Assembly: GCA_903813345.2 (NCBI GenBank) | Contig: CAIIXF020000007.1 | Span: forward strand, 14,426,714 to 14,490,713 | Direction: 5' to 3' | DNA length: 64,000 nucleotides | Source: Owenia fusiformis | Lineage: Eukaryota; Annelida; Polychaeta; Sabellida; Oweniidae | Made by a program: the position numbers and the translations under genes | Notes under the pieces: generated by a model | The model's database searches: none | Seen by the model: the letters and a program-made list of their open reading frames with translations, nothing else | Told to the model about the DNA's origin: nothing | Shown: positions 1 through 12,050 of the stretch, piece after piece | How positions within the stretch are numbered: position 1 is the stretch's first letter | Layout of the letters: each line of letters opens with the position of its first letter

Positions 1-2866
1 AACACATTGCTATAATTACAGTTTTACATATTTTTCCTAAATCAATGTACAATCGGCACGAAAATGGCCGCCATTTTTAAAGGAGTGGCCATTTTGAAAA
101 TCGGCTTTCGAGCATACTGACCCTCATAGGGCACATGTGTACAAAATATGAACGGAATCGGCCCAACGTTACTTAAGATATTCCCCGGACAGACGGACGG
201 ACAATACAGACGGAGGCCTTCACTCCGAACTTTGTTCGATGGGATAATAACAATATTGTAGACAGCATACATAAAAAAATTCCTTGTACATGTACTTTTA
301 TATTTTGAGGCATGACTAACATCAGTATAAAAGTATTGCTTTGGAAATTATCCTGGAACTGTATATTTTCATTTAGAGCCCTAGTGTCTAGCTGTTACCA
401 TAGCTTATAAAGGTACACCAGGAGATTAATCTAATCCATTTTTAGGAACTATTTTAAAAGTGATTTTTCTTTCATTTCCATCGAAAATATTTTTAAAAAA
501 TTAAGCATTATTAAAAAGTTAAAATCACAAAATTAAAAATATGAATGTTTTTTGGCCCAACCTGAAAGTGGACGATGTTTGCCCTTCAGCTTTAACACTG
601 TGGAGGAACTCGTACAGCGAGTTACGTAAACGGATCAGTTTTCGTAACAAAATGGGGCAAACGATTTCGATACGTTTTTGTTTTTGCATGATTTCACGAG
701 ATATAAGCAGAATCATTATGTTATGTTAACGGAATAATTCTCAAGTAAACTTATGTTTACACGCTCAGCTGATAAAGTTGGCAAAACAAATGTTAATTGA
801 TAATTGATATGGTATAGAATTTGTTACAACGTTCACTCCAAAGAGCCACTATAATTTGTTTCGATTAGTGCGAACAGTGCAATATTCAACTTTGACCTAC
901 CTGGTCCTCCTATAATATAAAACTAGAAAAATAGCAAATGCACGGAGTAACCAATCCAACTGCAGCGGAGTAGCAAATCCCACCGAACAAAACATAAAGT
1001 TCTTTGTCTGCTGCAACGAATATTTAGAGGGGGCTCATATCTGATGATCATTTCTTATTTTTTATAAAATCACGCAGAAACAGCTGTCTAGCTTCGAAGA
1101 TGCAAAAATAATTTGTATGGATACACTTTAAATCGCGCCATCCATCATCTATAAATGGTGTCACTTTTATGTTAGTCCAGGTTCTGTTATTACACCCTAT
1201 GCAGACGGAGCTTGTAGGAAATATTTGGTGCGGCAGAAATGAGCGTTTTTTCATTTAAAGGAATATTTCTGGAACTAAGCCGTTTTGAGACACCTAATAT
1301 CAATAAAATTGTGAAAATAGAAGTTTAATTCATCATATAGCGACGCAGTTTACATTAAACATCAGTTAACGGGCTTCTTGGCAAAAACATGGAAATGTAT
1401 TTCCTAGTATGTTTAGAGGTTCTGGAAACATTTGGCGTGGTCCAAGTAACAATACATAATATCATCAAGCAATAATCTTTGTTTATTAAGCGTCTGCCGC
1501 ACCAAATATTTAGAGTGGATTCATAGTGACGATCATTTCCTATTTTTTATAAAATCAAACAGACACTGTGTCTAGCTTCCAAGATGCAAAAATAATTTGT
1601 ATGGGCAGTGTTTCTTGAATACCATTTTTATGAATGTTGGGGACGCTGTATACATACGAAAATTAAAAAAAATATAGGTCGGGATCGGTTTAATGCATAC
1701 TGCGTCGCAATAGAATAAATTACACGTCTATCATTTTTACAATTTTATTGATACTCGGTGCCAACTACACATATTTGGCTTAGTATCAGAAATATCCCTT
1801 TAAATTAAAAAATGACCGATGCATCCGCATCAAAAGCTCATTTCTCCCACACCAAATATTTCCCACATGCTACGTCTGCATAGAGTGGTTATTAAAAATT
1901 CAACACTTAGCACGAACATTTTGCGCGATCAAGTCTACATTAAACAGAATTCATTAGAGAATTTCGAGTTCATTATCTAAATTGGAGATATTTGGTATTC
2001 CCGGGAGGGCATGTGCAGTTGTGTTCTTTTTGTTGATTTAATCGAATGAGATTACATAGCAGACGACTGGGAATATTAACCCATCTCTATCTTTACTCCT
2101 GGGAAGTTTTTTGTTACTACAAATCTATCGGATATGGACCTTAGATCTAACCCAATTTTGATCTTTCCTATTTTGTATTCCTGTTGCCGTCAAATTTCAT
2201 TTTGGATGTTTGGGTTATATTTCATGATTGAAAATTTTGAAAAGGTGATACATATTCTCTTATCTTGTTCGTCTTGTTCTAAAATTGTTCATCAGGTTGG
2301 ATATTATTTATTAAAGTTAATAAAGCCATATTAATTGGCTTTAACATAAGCTATTAAGACGTTTTTCCTGGCTACAAGAACAGCCCAGTGCCATTAGAAA
2401 CCGAGTATTGGCTTTTTAATTTAATTGACATGTTCCACAGATATATTTAAGATATTTAAAAATAAATATTCCAAAAACTTTGCCATATTTTCGGATCAGT
2501 AGCAGTTTATGATAAAGGAAATGAGAGAACTTGGATCAAAAGGGTTAACAGGGCCTTTGACGTAGCTGATATCTTGTTATTGATAAATTTCTCAATAACC
2601 AATAACAAGTTTCATCGATCGAAAACTTGTTTGGGAATTCGAATCATCTCTTGCCGTGACGTCTACCGATACACAACGTTAATAGATACAATTATATCAC
2701 CAAGAAAGCAATTCAAACAGATGTAAAGTTGCACATCAGGCATATAGCACTAGAGAGTGGGAAGTGTGAAACAGCTGGTGGGCGGAACGGATATTTGCTA
2801 TTACAGGACATTCTATCATATTGGATCATTCTCGAATCCTATTTACCGTACAATAGACTCCAGGCC
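1..2866. other. 5' flank of the neuropeptide gene, repeat-rich, no supported gene
   Basis: No credible exon is visible. The stretch 60-260 is GC-richer and resembles the tail of a dispersed repeat (it contains repeated 'gacggac' units), but I cannot name the family. The block 541-730 resembles 11030-11130 in its order of short motifs. The block 1019-1890 holds direct and inverted repeats, listed separately. The promoter of the gene starting at 2867 must lie in or before this region, but I cannot point to a TATA box with confidence. Confidence 0.5.
1019..1890. repeat. Composite repeat cluster with direct and inverted copies
   Basis: A unit of about 105 bases beginning 'atatttagag' and ending near 'aataatttgtatgg' occurs at about 1020-1122 and again at about 1507-1605 in the same orientation. 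In addition, 1190-1275 (with 'aaatatttggtgcggcagaaatgagc') is matched in inverted orientation by about 1782-1885 ('gctcatttctcccacacc', then 'aaatattt'). The arrangement looks like two diverged copies of a foldback-type element. No coding capacity is visible. Confidence 0.55.
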
Positions 2867-4114
2867 ATGTCCGGGATGGATAGTGTTCATCTGACGTTGT
2901 CAATCATTTTGGCATGTCTTCTAATTCTTGTCAAAGCGGGTGATACACACATAGTAGAGGATGCGGAAAAAGCAGAGGCGGAAAATGTAAAGCGTAAACT
3001 TGCAGATGGAGCAGATCTTGGAAAAGATGGTGATAGTTTGCAGGACTGGACCGAAATTATCAAAAAATGGTACGGCATAAGGAATAGACAAAACCAAAAT
3101 GTATTCCCACAAGACTCGCCAATTGATAAAAAATGGTATGGCGCAAGATTCCGACAAGACGTGCCAACGGATAAAAAATGGTATGGCGCTAGATTCCGAC
3201 AAGACTCGCCAATTGATAAAAAATGGTATGGCGCAAGATTTCGACAAGACTCGCCGATTGATAAAAAGTGGTATGGTGCAAGATTCCGACAAGACTCGCC
3301 AATTGATAAAAAGTGGTATGGCGCTAGATTCCGACAAGACTCGCCCATGGATAAAAAATGGTATGGCGCAAGATTCCGACAAGACTCGCCAATTGATAAA
3401 AAGTGGTATGGAGCAAGATTCCGACAAGACTCGCCAATTGATAAAAAATGGTATGGCGCAAGATTCCGACAAGACTCGCCCATTGACAAAAAATGGTATG
3501 GCGCAAGATTCCGACAAGACTCGCCAATTGATAAAAAGTGGTATGGAGCAAGATTCAGACAAGACTCGCCAATTGATAAAAAGTGGTATGGAGCAAGATT
3601 CCGACAAGACTCGCCCATGGATAAAAAATGGTATGGTGCAAGATTCAGACAAGACTCGCCAATGGATAAAAAGTGGTATGGAGCAAGATTCCGACAAGAC
3701 TCGCCCATGGATAAAAAGTGGTATGGAGCAAGATTCCGACAAGACTCGCCCATGGATAAAAAATGGTACGGTGCAAGACTACAGGCTCGTCTAAATTCAC
3801 CAAGTTATATGAGTGCGGTTAAGAAATGGTATGGGGCGCGACTACAGAAGCAACAAAGGTATCGACCTTCAGGATATAGGTATCGTTATGGAAGTACAAA
3901 CAAAAGAACAATGGATGAAGAATTCGATGAACACAATAGCGATCTCGGAGACCTGAGCAAAGAATCGGATGACAACGAATCTCACAACCAAGTACTTGAT
4001 GAGAACAATCTAAGCGAAGGGCTACTCCAAGCTTGGAAAAGAAGTCGATTTGATAGCAGTGACGATGATTTAGAACAGTTCGATTTGAATGATCTACAGT
4101 CGTGGAATGAATGA
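2867..4114 (+). CDS. Neuropeptide-type precursor with 17 KKWYG motifs
   Basis: A secreted precursor of 415 residues, likely cut in the secretory pathway into many related short peptides. From the ATG at 2867 (alternative 2876) the N-terminus is a signal peptide with a hydrophobic core (residues about 7-23). An acidic spacer follows, then 17 copies of K-K-W-Y-G. The first is WYGIRNRQ... at 3062. Next come 14 units of 15 residues (3128-3757), one ending QDVPTD, eight ending QDSPID and five ending QDSPMD. Two diverged units start WYGARLQ. The Lys-Lys pairs are classical prohormone convertase sites, giving WYGARFRQDSPID-type 13-mers. No Gly precedes the KK sites, so C-terminal amidation is not predicted. 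The tail (about residues 345-415) is acidic and contains one KR and one KRSR site. An ATTAAA lies at 4223-4228. An upstream exon is possible. I cannot assign the peptide to a named family. Confidence 0.88.
   Translation: MSGMDSVHLTLSIILACLLILVKAGDTHIVEDAEKAEAENVKRKLADGADLGKDGDSLQDWTEIIKKWYGIRNRQNQNVFPQDSPIDKKWYGARFRQDVPTDKKWYGARFRQDSPIDKKWYGARFRQDSPIDKKWYGARFRQDSPIDKKWYGARFRQDSPMDKKWYGARFRQDSPIDKKWYGARFRQDSPIDKKWYGARFRQDSPIDKKWYGARFRQDSPIDKKWYGARFRQDSPIDKKWYGARFRQDSPMDKKWYGARFRQDSPMDKKWYGARFRQDSPMDKKWYGARFRQDSPMDKKWYGARLQARLNSPSYMSAVKKWYGARLQKQQRYRPSGYRYRYGSTNKRTMDEEFDEHNSDLGDLSKESDDNESHNQVLDENNLSEGLLQAWKRSRFDSSDDDLEQFDLNDLQSWNE
3128..3757 (+). repeat. In-frame 45-bp tandem array (14 units)
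   Basis: Fourteen head-to-tail units of exactly 45 bases each encode KKWYGARFRQ plus D-S/V-P-I/M/T-D. The units differ mostly at silent positions and at one Ile/Met position. The Met form occurs in the fifth unit and in the last four, which suggests unit-level duplication or gene conversion. Because 45 is a multiple of three and the unit has no stop in several other frames, long open frames also appear in other frames and on the minus strand. These are by-products, not genes. Confidence 0.95.
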
Positions 4115-5811
4115 AGGAAGAGACAATGAGATGATCTTTACATGGTATTGCTTCATTTTTAATCCCTTGAATTCCAAGCACAACAAAAATGAAGTCAAGT
4201 GATGTTTTACTTTTTTACATTTATTAAATTGAACATAAATGTTATTTTAAGTTAAAATGGCGAAGTCACAATTGGCAAAAGATATAAAAAGAAAATGCTA
4301 CTTGGTATTCAAGAGGTTGAATATTTACCATATGTATGGATATGGTTATGTATGGTCGCAGAGTTGTTCTCAACTACGTATAGTACTCGTTCTAAGTCTC
4401 AAAAGCTTATAATCTCAAAACTATTCTGGATCTTAAGTTCATGTTTATTTGTTTTTATCTCAACCAATAGACACTGAAGAACTTTAGCTGCATGATTTTT
4501 CATAACATTTTACGTGCCTCTGCTGGCGTTACTCAAATATTTTACAATTATTTTGAAAAATAATTTCCTGAACAAGTCATACAATTTCAACATTTTAGAC
4601 AAGAGGGTAAATAACCTTTGGTTGCCACTACACTTTCTTCAAACCAATGAACTTCTTTTATTGGTTTGTGTCTCTTTGTTTTGTTTTCTTATGAATTTTT
4701 TTATTGGTCTATGACTAACGTCAACCACGTCTTATCGCCATCGCTGATTGGTCGAAAAACGTTTCATTGATCACGTCGATGAAACAAAATGAACAATTCA
4801 AACTTTGGTAGAGACGCTTCGTTTCAATACAAAATAGTATCTGGTGTAATTAAGGAATGCTGTAATATACTTTTGTATATCAAAATAAAGAAAGCTGTAA
4901 GAAATGCGTTTATGTCAATTACTTAAAAAAACTTCACATCGATGTATAGTATTCTGATGATAGGTGTTGAAAAAGTGCACGAAACGAGACCAAGAAAAAA
5001 CATAGGGCCAACCATTAACTAAGATTTGTATCCTCTTATTTAAGGAAAAGTAAGTTTTAAGATTGAGAATAGGAGTTTATAAAGACTTGTAATGCAATTC
5101 AAAATTTCTCCCATTTTGAAATTCTCCTATTTGAAATGTCGTTGCTATAACGGGTAGCCAGGGTAACCAAGGTATGCACCCCTAGACCTCTAGTTCGCGA
5201 AATGCTCAATCTTAAAGTTTACATTCAATATAAACGATAAGATTATATTCAAGACTAATTATTCAAATTAAACTATTTTGGTAGTTCGAATTTTCATGTA
5301 CTGAAAAATTTGTTCTCTGTTTCCTGCCGTGTGGTTACATGGCTCGGATATTCATATCATTTCTATTTTGATGTGTTGACAGAGGATCGAATATAATCAT
5401 TCCGACCCCCATTGTAACGTTTATGCACATGCGTGCCGTCTATCTTATATTGGTCTCATCCTGATCTATGCGAACCTTCAGTTGTGGGTACGCAGTTTAG
5501 TCGCAATAATTTTGGACTACAGGCTAATATGTGTCATTAATTTAAATGTAATTTTGTGTTCGTATATTGTAATACACACGAGTTAAAAAAACTATTGTAT
5601 TGTTTGATGTATATTGATATTCTGTACAAGGCTCTAATAAAGGGCTGTCTTTATCTTGGCCTTTGCTTAATCCGATCAGAAACCATGAATTTTTAGAAGT
5701 GGTCATATCTAGCCCTTTGTTTGATTTCTCAATGAGAAATTGGACGGGTACTTTACTCTTGGTATTTCACAATTAGTGGCATTTATTGTGATATTTGAAT
5801 CATCTGTTATA

Positions 5812-6147
5812 CAGGCCTCCTAGACTTCCAACAACGCGAACATCAGTTCTGATCTCGCGAACTACGTTCCTTGAGCTCGAACCACGACTCTCACGTCGCG
5901 AACGTGAAATCTTATGTCGCGCACCACCATTTCCTTTTCCCGAACATATTTCTCCACTCGCGAACAGAGATCCATGCGAGCACGGATTTCTGTTCGTGAG
6001 TGAAGAAATATGTTCAGGAAAGAGGAAATGGTGGTGCGCGACATAAAATTTTATTTTCGCGACGTGAGAATCGTGGTTCGAGCACAAAGGAACGTAGTTC
6101 GCGGGGTCAGAACTGATGTTCGCGTTGATGGAAATCTAGGAGGCCTG
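5812..6147. mobile_element. Long-hairpin (foldback) MITE, 336 bp
   Basis: The sequence is a near-perfect palindrome. It starts 'caggcctcctag' and ends 'ctaggaggcctg', with arms of about 165 bases and a short loop near 5970-5985. The arms carry repeated 'cgcgaac' motifs. There is no transposase. Open frames here run in several frames on both strands because of the palindrome and are not genes. I see no clear target duplication. Confidence 0.8.
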
Positions 6148-6534
6148 GTATGGAACGAATTAAATATTTTATGTTCTGCAAATATCATTCCTTCAGTCCG
6201 CTATTCCCTCTTGAGAACTTTGTTCTGAAACTGTTATTTCAGCATATCTAATTTGCGTTTAGGGAATTTTGTGAAAATATAGTTCAGTTGGACTACGCAA
6301 CATACAGTTAACAATAGGAATCTTTACTTAATACATTAGATTCTGTTACTGGACAAATGTGACAATGCATGCGTAGCTATTGGATCTTGATCCGCCATCT
6401 GTAATAGACTAGATGCGAGTAGAAATAATCTTGATTTACGTTATTATATATTCAAAATTCAGTCAAAGTGATGTCATATTTGAAATCTGCATGTAAAAGT
6501 ACATCTAGAAATATGGTTTCGAGAATTGTCTATC

Positions 6535-8810
6535 AACACTCTCCCATGTATACCGTTCCGTATTAGTGAAATTGTTGACATTAATACGGAATAAATCATA
6601 CCATTTCATGAAAAATGGTGACCTTGTCCTACGGAAATTGGGATTATGTTTCACAGCAAGTTCGCATGGCGATACTGTATAGCACATGCTCTGGGGAATT
6701 GATTCTTCTTTCTATAGACACCAATCACATCTCTGTCGATAGAATAATAAAAAAGCCTTAGGGTCCCAACCTCCTTTGTTTACATTTACAAAAACGTGAG
6801 AAAATGACAAAAGTTGTCATAACTTTTTAAATCTTAAACTTTTGAAACCGATTTCACTTGGCAGCGACAGATACTTTAGTCGTTGACGAACCGAACATGT
6901 CAGTTTGGTTCGTAATATCTCCAAATAAACGATTTCAACATTTTAAAAAACTCGATGCTAGTCCACGTGTTAATACGGAATTGGTCGACTCAATAAGTAA
7001 ACTCAATGAACAAAACGGTACACTCGTGAATGAAATGAAGATTAAGATAATTAGTAGTGTTATACAATATGAATGTGTTTTAACCCGGGGTATGAAACAT
7101 AATACCTTGAATACGGGTTTCAGTAGGATGGACATTTAGTTTCAATTATAACTTCATTCGTCATGGAGAGGGTGAGAGTGTCATGCTAGCTGTCCATTTT
7201 TAACACTTCAATTATCCTCTGGTGTCATGGGAACGTGTTGGGGGAATCGGCAGGTAAGAAAACAACTCGTTCACAAAGTACCAAATAATATGACACCTAC
7301 CAGGACTTTCGTGGGGTATTCTTGTGCACCCCAAGAAATACCCCACGCGATACCATCCCCTGACTATAGCAATTCTTAAATACAAACAAACACGTGGCTT
7401 TATTAGCTTGGATCCAGGACATGATTATATAAATGGTCAACATCATAAAGGGAGTATTTTGGACAAAAAACAGAGCTCTTGCAAGTTGCAAAGATAATCA
7501 AATGGTGAGTAAATTAACCAGTGTACGTACCCAGAAGTTTCAGATGCAGTGTCTGTATCTGAATTGTGGAATATACTTGCCTCTGCATCGCTATCCGTGT
7601 CACTCGAGCCATTAGTTTTAACTGTAGAAGACCGTTTCCTCCTCCTTTTCCCCAATGTCAATCCCAATTTCTTCTTCTTAATTACGAGGTCGAGGCATCT
7701 TGAAAAGCGGGTTCAGGTTTTTGATGAAAGTACTTAGTATGATAACCGCTACGAAAAAAGGTTTGCCTGACTAGCCCACATGATTTGGTATCCTTATAAG
7801 AATTGAAAATAAACGTAAAATAACATACCTCATCTGTGTACGCGCAGTTCTTTGGGCGTGGCAGTGCGGGATAGTTAACACTTCATGGTAACTAATTGAG
7901 CCGATTAATAAGAGGCGCATGATTAATTTGGGATTATAAACTTAGTACAGCTAATTAACAGGATTAATACATGGTGAACTGGGTCAAACTCGGTAAACAA
8001 AACACTCAGATGTTTGTTGGTGCTTTTATTATCATGTTTTTTATATCCACAAGAATTGGTGTGGGTACATGTAATCCCGGGCATGTAATACAAGATTCAA
8101 GATTTTATTGTGTTTCAAGCCAAACAGTTGGCGTCCTCACATGAATTTTACATAAAGGGGTGAAATTATTTGTTACATACAATAATAAAAAAGAATGAAA
8201 ATGTTTATGAACAACCAATACCTGGTGTTGACGGTCGTTGAAGCCGTCGATAAAGTACTACCTATTAGATGCAATAGGAAAAAGTACAACAACCTATCTT
8301 TACTATTAATGGGCGTAAAACTATCGCGTTGATGCCGTCGATGTACAGATTATCTTTTAATACTTAAGAAAAAGAAGAAAACACTAATTATGTACATTAA
8401 ATCCTTGCGATTGACGCACATGTTGACGCCGTCGATTAATGTGCCATTTGCATGCAATGAGATACTGTCCAATGTCCATCAATAAGCTATCAGAACAATT
8501 GTCATTGCAAGTTTGATTATGATTTCCCCGGGAATGTATACGATTTAACACCCATTCCGTATTGACACTTGGAAACCGTTTACCCATTCCGTATTAACAC
8601 GTGGACTAGCATCGAGTGTTTTTAAATTGTTGAAATCGTTTATTTGGAGATATTACGAACCAAACTGACATGTTCGGTTCGTCAACGACTAAAGTATCTG
8701 TCGCTGGCAAGTGAAATCAAGGTCACCATTTTTCATGAAATGGTATGATTTATTCCGTATTAATGTCAACAATTTCACTAATACGGAACGGTATACATAG
8801 GAGAGTGTCA
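6535..8810. repeat. Large inverted repeat pair enclosing about 1.6 kb
   Basis: The left arm (about 6535-6625 plus about 6860-6985) matches the right arm (about 8597-8810) in inverted orientation. Shared blocks include 'taccgttccgtattagtg', 'catttcatgaaaaatgg', 'cgacagatactttag' and 'ccacgtgttaatacgg'. The left arm has about 230 extra bases (about 6626-6858) that are missing from the right arm. The pair could be the ends of a degraded transposon or two opposed copies of one repeat. One candidate exon lies inside (7531-7698, minus). Confidence 0.65.
7531..7698 (-). pseudogene. Candidate orphan exon, basic then Ser/Asp-rich
   Basis: On the minus strand an acceptor-like 'cttttcaag' (7699-7707) and a donor-like 'gtacgt' (7525-7530) bracket 168 bases with one open frame. 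It encodes a lysine/arginine-rich stretch (KKKKLGLTLGKRRRKRSS) followed by a Ser/Asp-rich acidic stretch containing DTDSDAEAS. No partner exon is found nearby, and the exon lies between two arms of an inverted repeat. It may be a captured gene fragment or chance. I do not recognise the protein. Confidence 0.22.
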
Positions 8811-11029
8811 ACTTTGAAAATTTAATTTTTTTGAAAATGTGACTTCTTGTTCGGGTTGATTCCCCATAGACCCCATGTTACAAAATCACAAAAAGTGAAT
8901 TACCTTCTCTTGTATTGGACAGATAAGATTTTCCTTTACTGGACATATTTTTATTTACATAACTATTAGATACATAAGGGTTATATGAAAATTGAACCAC
9001 GGAAATAGATGTGATTTAAGTTAAAGGGAACTTTCTACTATACCCGCCATGCTATCTGACCCGAACGAGCCACCTGGTGGTGAATATGGTAACTACCTAC
9101 TTGCATCTGCGTTATTCGGTTTAGTACGACAAAATATTTTTTAACAGTGTGTACATGTACAAATAAAAGCGATATTATAGAAATGCATTCGAATTTTTTA
9201 CAAAGGCTTGTACCATACGACCACGTACTACGAACATTGCATTAATCTAATGCATCTCCCATTGGTTTTAGCATTCCCTCGTTGCCTGTTCCCAAGTCAA
9301 CACTAATTTTAATTTTTGCATGAGCAAGTGGAAACAACTCTCTGAATCTGTTAAATTCACACGACGTGGACAATGTGCTGAAAATGGAACATATTTGACC
9401 ATGGTCTCCATGGAAAAAACTAATTAAGTAAACAGATGGATTAATTTAAACAAACAACATTTCTACTGCATTTACTAATCTTTTGTAATCTTGCTTTTTA
9501 TGCTGAATGTCATGTTCAATTCCCCATTGTTCCACTAGCTGTATTGGATGTTAGATAAAACGGTCCAGATCGATTCGGTCATTATATTGGTATTTTTCGA
9601 CAAGAAGAATCGGGGTATAATAATAAAGCAAAATATCACATTTCATCTCACGCCTAACGATCAATTCAGTAAAATGAACTGGGGATCAAATGTTTTCATA
9701 AACTCATATTTTTCAGTATTATATTGTGATGGGTCTATTAGGGAATTGAAAATGGGAATCAAATCACTTGGATTTACATCTAAATACGCTAACGGCATAC
9801 AGTATGAGCAGGTTCTCTCCAGCCGCCCACGGATGTATTAATTTCTTCCATTAAAGATTGATGAAACCAAGCTTTACATCACAGAGAACTTAATATTTAC
9901 GATTGATGGCTATTTAGCTTTATTGTTTTGCTATCAGTTTGGAAATCGATTCCATTTTATAAGAAAAATGAGCACAGAAATAGGGGTGTTGTTTACGATC
10001 ATGATTTGGCATGTATCTATCTCTTCCCAATGGAAAAGTGTTGTCAAACTCACAATGGCAATTAATCTAAGTGATCTAGTCTCAGACGTATTTTCTGTAA
10101 TTGCATAATAATCTCCGTGACCATCATGTAGACTTGGCATATTCCAGAGCCTATGATTGATTAGGCCATTCTCCTCTACAGTAACCTTTGGATGTCTTAC
10201 ATACATCACTCCCAGCAGATACATGCTGATTAGTTAGAGCAAATATAGCAAAAGATGTTTCGTTTAATAAGGTGTTGTTATAAATTACGTAATTTGCCCC
10301 AATATGTCAATTATAATTACAAGTTGACTATATCAATGGTAATTTTTAGATTTTTTATAGTTATTTAAGTGTACAAAACAAGAGTAGACATATTGAAAAA
10401 CATGCCACATTTATCACCATGTATTTCTGTTCAAATCATTTATGAACAGTATTGATGAACGCTGATTTTAACTTCGTAAATCATTAGCTCGCCCAACTCC
10501 ATTGGATGTGATGCAGCACCAACATTTTTCGGAGGAGGATTGGCGAATGCCAGGATGTACATTTGAGGGAAATACGATGTATGCAACTCAATGTCGGATA
10601 TTTTATACTAGATGACCTCTCGTTAAGGTCAAATGTTTGAAAAGATGTATTTATCAATTCATTAACTACTGTTCATGACTTTACAAGTTATTTTTTAATT
10701 TCCCGCCATTTTTCAAATAAAAGTTGAAATTCTTCATTCATCAAATATTCCCCTATACAACGCAAAACACATAAACGTGAATATTGCACAAATGGCACAC
10801 TATTTCAATGATGAAATGTCATATATCATGCGCCACTGAAATGTCTCAACATACTAGTATTTAAAACGTTGCACTCTAAATAACATCATTATGATGTCAC
10901 TTGGGATGCAAACATTTTTTGAAAAAAAATATGCCATTCTTTTCTAAATATGCTTACCTTTCAAATAAAGCAATATTGAGTGTCTAACTGGTTAAAAAGA
11001 AGAATATGTTTTGAATGTTACTGTACGAT

Positions 11030-11275
11030 TCGTTTCGGTAACAAAATGTCGGAACGTCGAGGGTACGATTTTTCTTTTTTCCTTATTCCACGCTTGTAAG
11101 CAGAATCCACATGACGTTTTTTCCTGATACTGATACACGTCTGTGATAAAATGTCTTGGGAATTCTGCCTACAATGTAGGCTGCCTACAATGTATAAATA
11201 AGGAAAAAAGGAAAATCGTACCTTTGATGTTCCGACATTTTGTTACCGAAACGAACCGTTTCAGTAACAAGCGTA
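11030..11275. repeat. Inverted repeat with GTTTCGGTAACAAAATGTC arms
   Basis: The block 11030-11090 ('cgtttcggtaacaaaatgtc', 'gtacgatttttc') is matched in inverted orientation at about 11197-11262 ('gaaaatcgtacc', 'gacattttgttaccgaaac'). This looks like a small hairpin-type MITE. A diverged, similarly ordered sequence occurs at 600-720 ('cgtaacaaaatgg ... taagcagaatca'). Confidence 0.6.
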
Positions 11276-11648
11276 ATCGAGTGGATCACCAGTGCAAACG
11301 ACAGGTTAGAGGTCGAGGGGTCTAGTATACCGAAATGGGACTTCTATGATAACTAAAATTGTTTAAAATGCATTTTTCTCTGAACCACTTTCAGCATGGA
11401 TGTGTTCAATCCTCCTTTATTCACTAACCCATCTCTTTCGATAAAAACATATGAGGATGAATGCTATGCACTGGTGTGAACCACTTTTCGAAATTGAAAT
11501 ATATCTTATAATAGCACATATATTACATATCACATTTTGATAACATTTGGTAAGACATACGCCAAAGTGGTTTAGACTTTATATGGGGGCGCTAAAAGTT
11601 TTAACGTGTTTTATGTAATGGTCCTCATCCCTTAGCAAATACAAATTC

Positions 11649-12050
11649 TAAAGGATTAGTATCGATATGGCGAACTAAATTGAATACATGTGTCATCAAA
11701 AAATTCTATTTTGGGGTTTGACTACTTTTTTGTTAAATCAACCAAAATTTCCTCTGTATGACTATAATATTGAGAGCTCTAAGAAAATGTTGAATATGTT
11801 ATTTTGTTCCAGCAAGGTTCGGAAAGATATTTTACTTGGTAGAAAGGAACAAAAAATAATTGCATTAAGAATCAAAAATGTTAACAAAAACATTAACAAA
11901 AAATATATTTAAATAATTTTCGCATTAAATTGTGGTCAATCAGTGAGCATTACATAAAGGGCTGTGTTTTTTAACAGAATGTTTTCAATAGTCGGGTTAA
12001 GAGAAAAACAATGTTGAATTCAGTTCGCCATATTGATACCAATCCTTTAA
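11649..12050. mobile_element. Short inverted-repeat element, about 400 bp
   Basis: The left end 'taaaggattagtatcgat' followed by 'atggcgaact' is mirrored at the right end as 'agttcgccat' followed by 'attgataccaatccttta'. Terminal inverted repeats are about 38 bases with a few mismatches. The interior is AT-rich without a transposase, so this is a non-autonomous DNA transposon. The superfamily is not determined. Confidence 0.6.

Noticed and set aside
2887-3753. Long open frames antisense to, and in another frame of, the neuropeptide array
   Set aside because: They arise because the 45-base unit lacks stops in several frames. They have no start context or independent motif, and they merely mirror the array.
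5795-6228. Four overlapping open frames on both strands
   Set aside because: They are products of the long palindrome 5812-6147 and encode mirrored, repeat-like peptides.
9548-9841. A 97-codon plus-strand open frame
   Set aside because: No recognisable motif, no signal peptide and no splice partners; length is within chance expectation for this composition.
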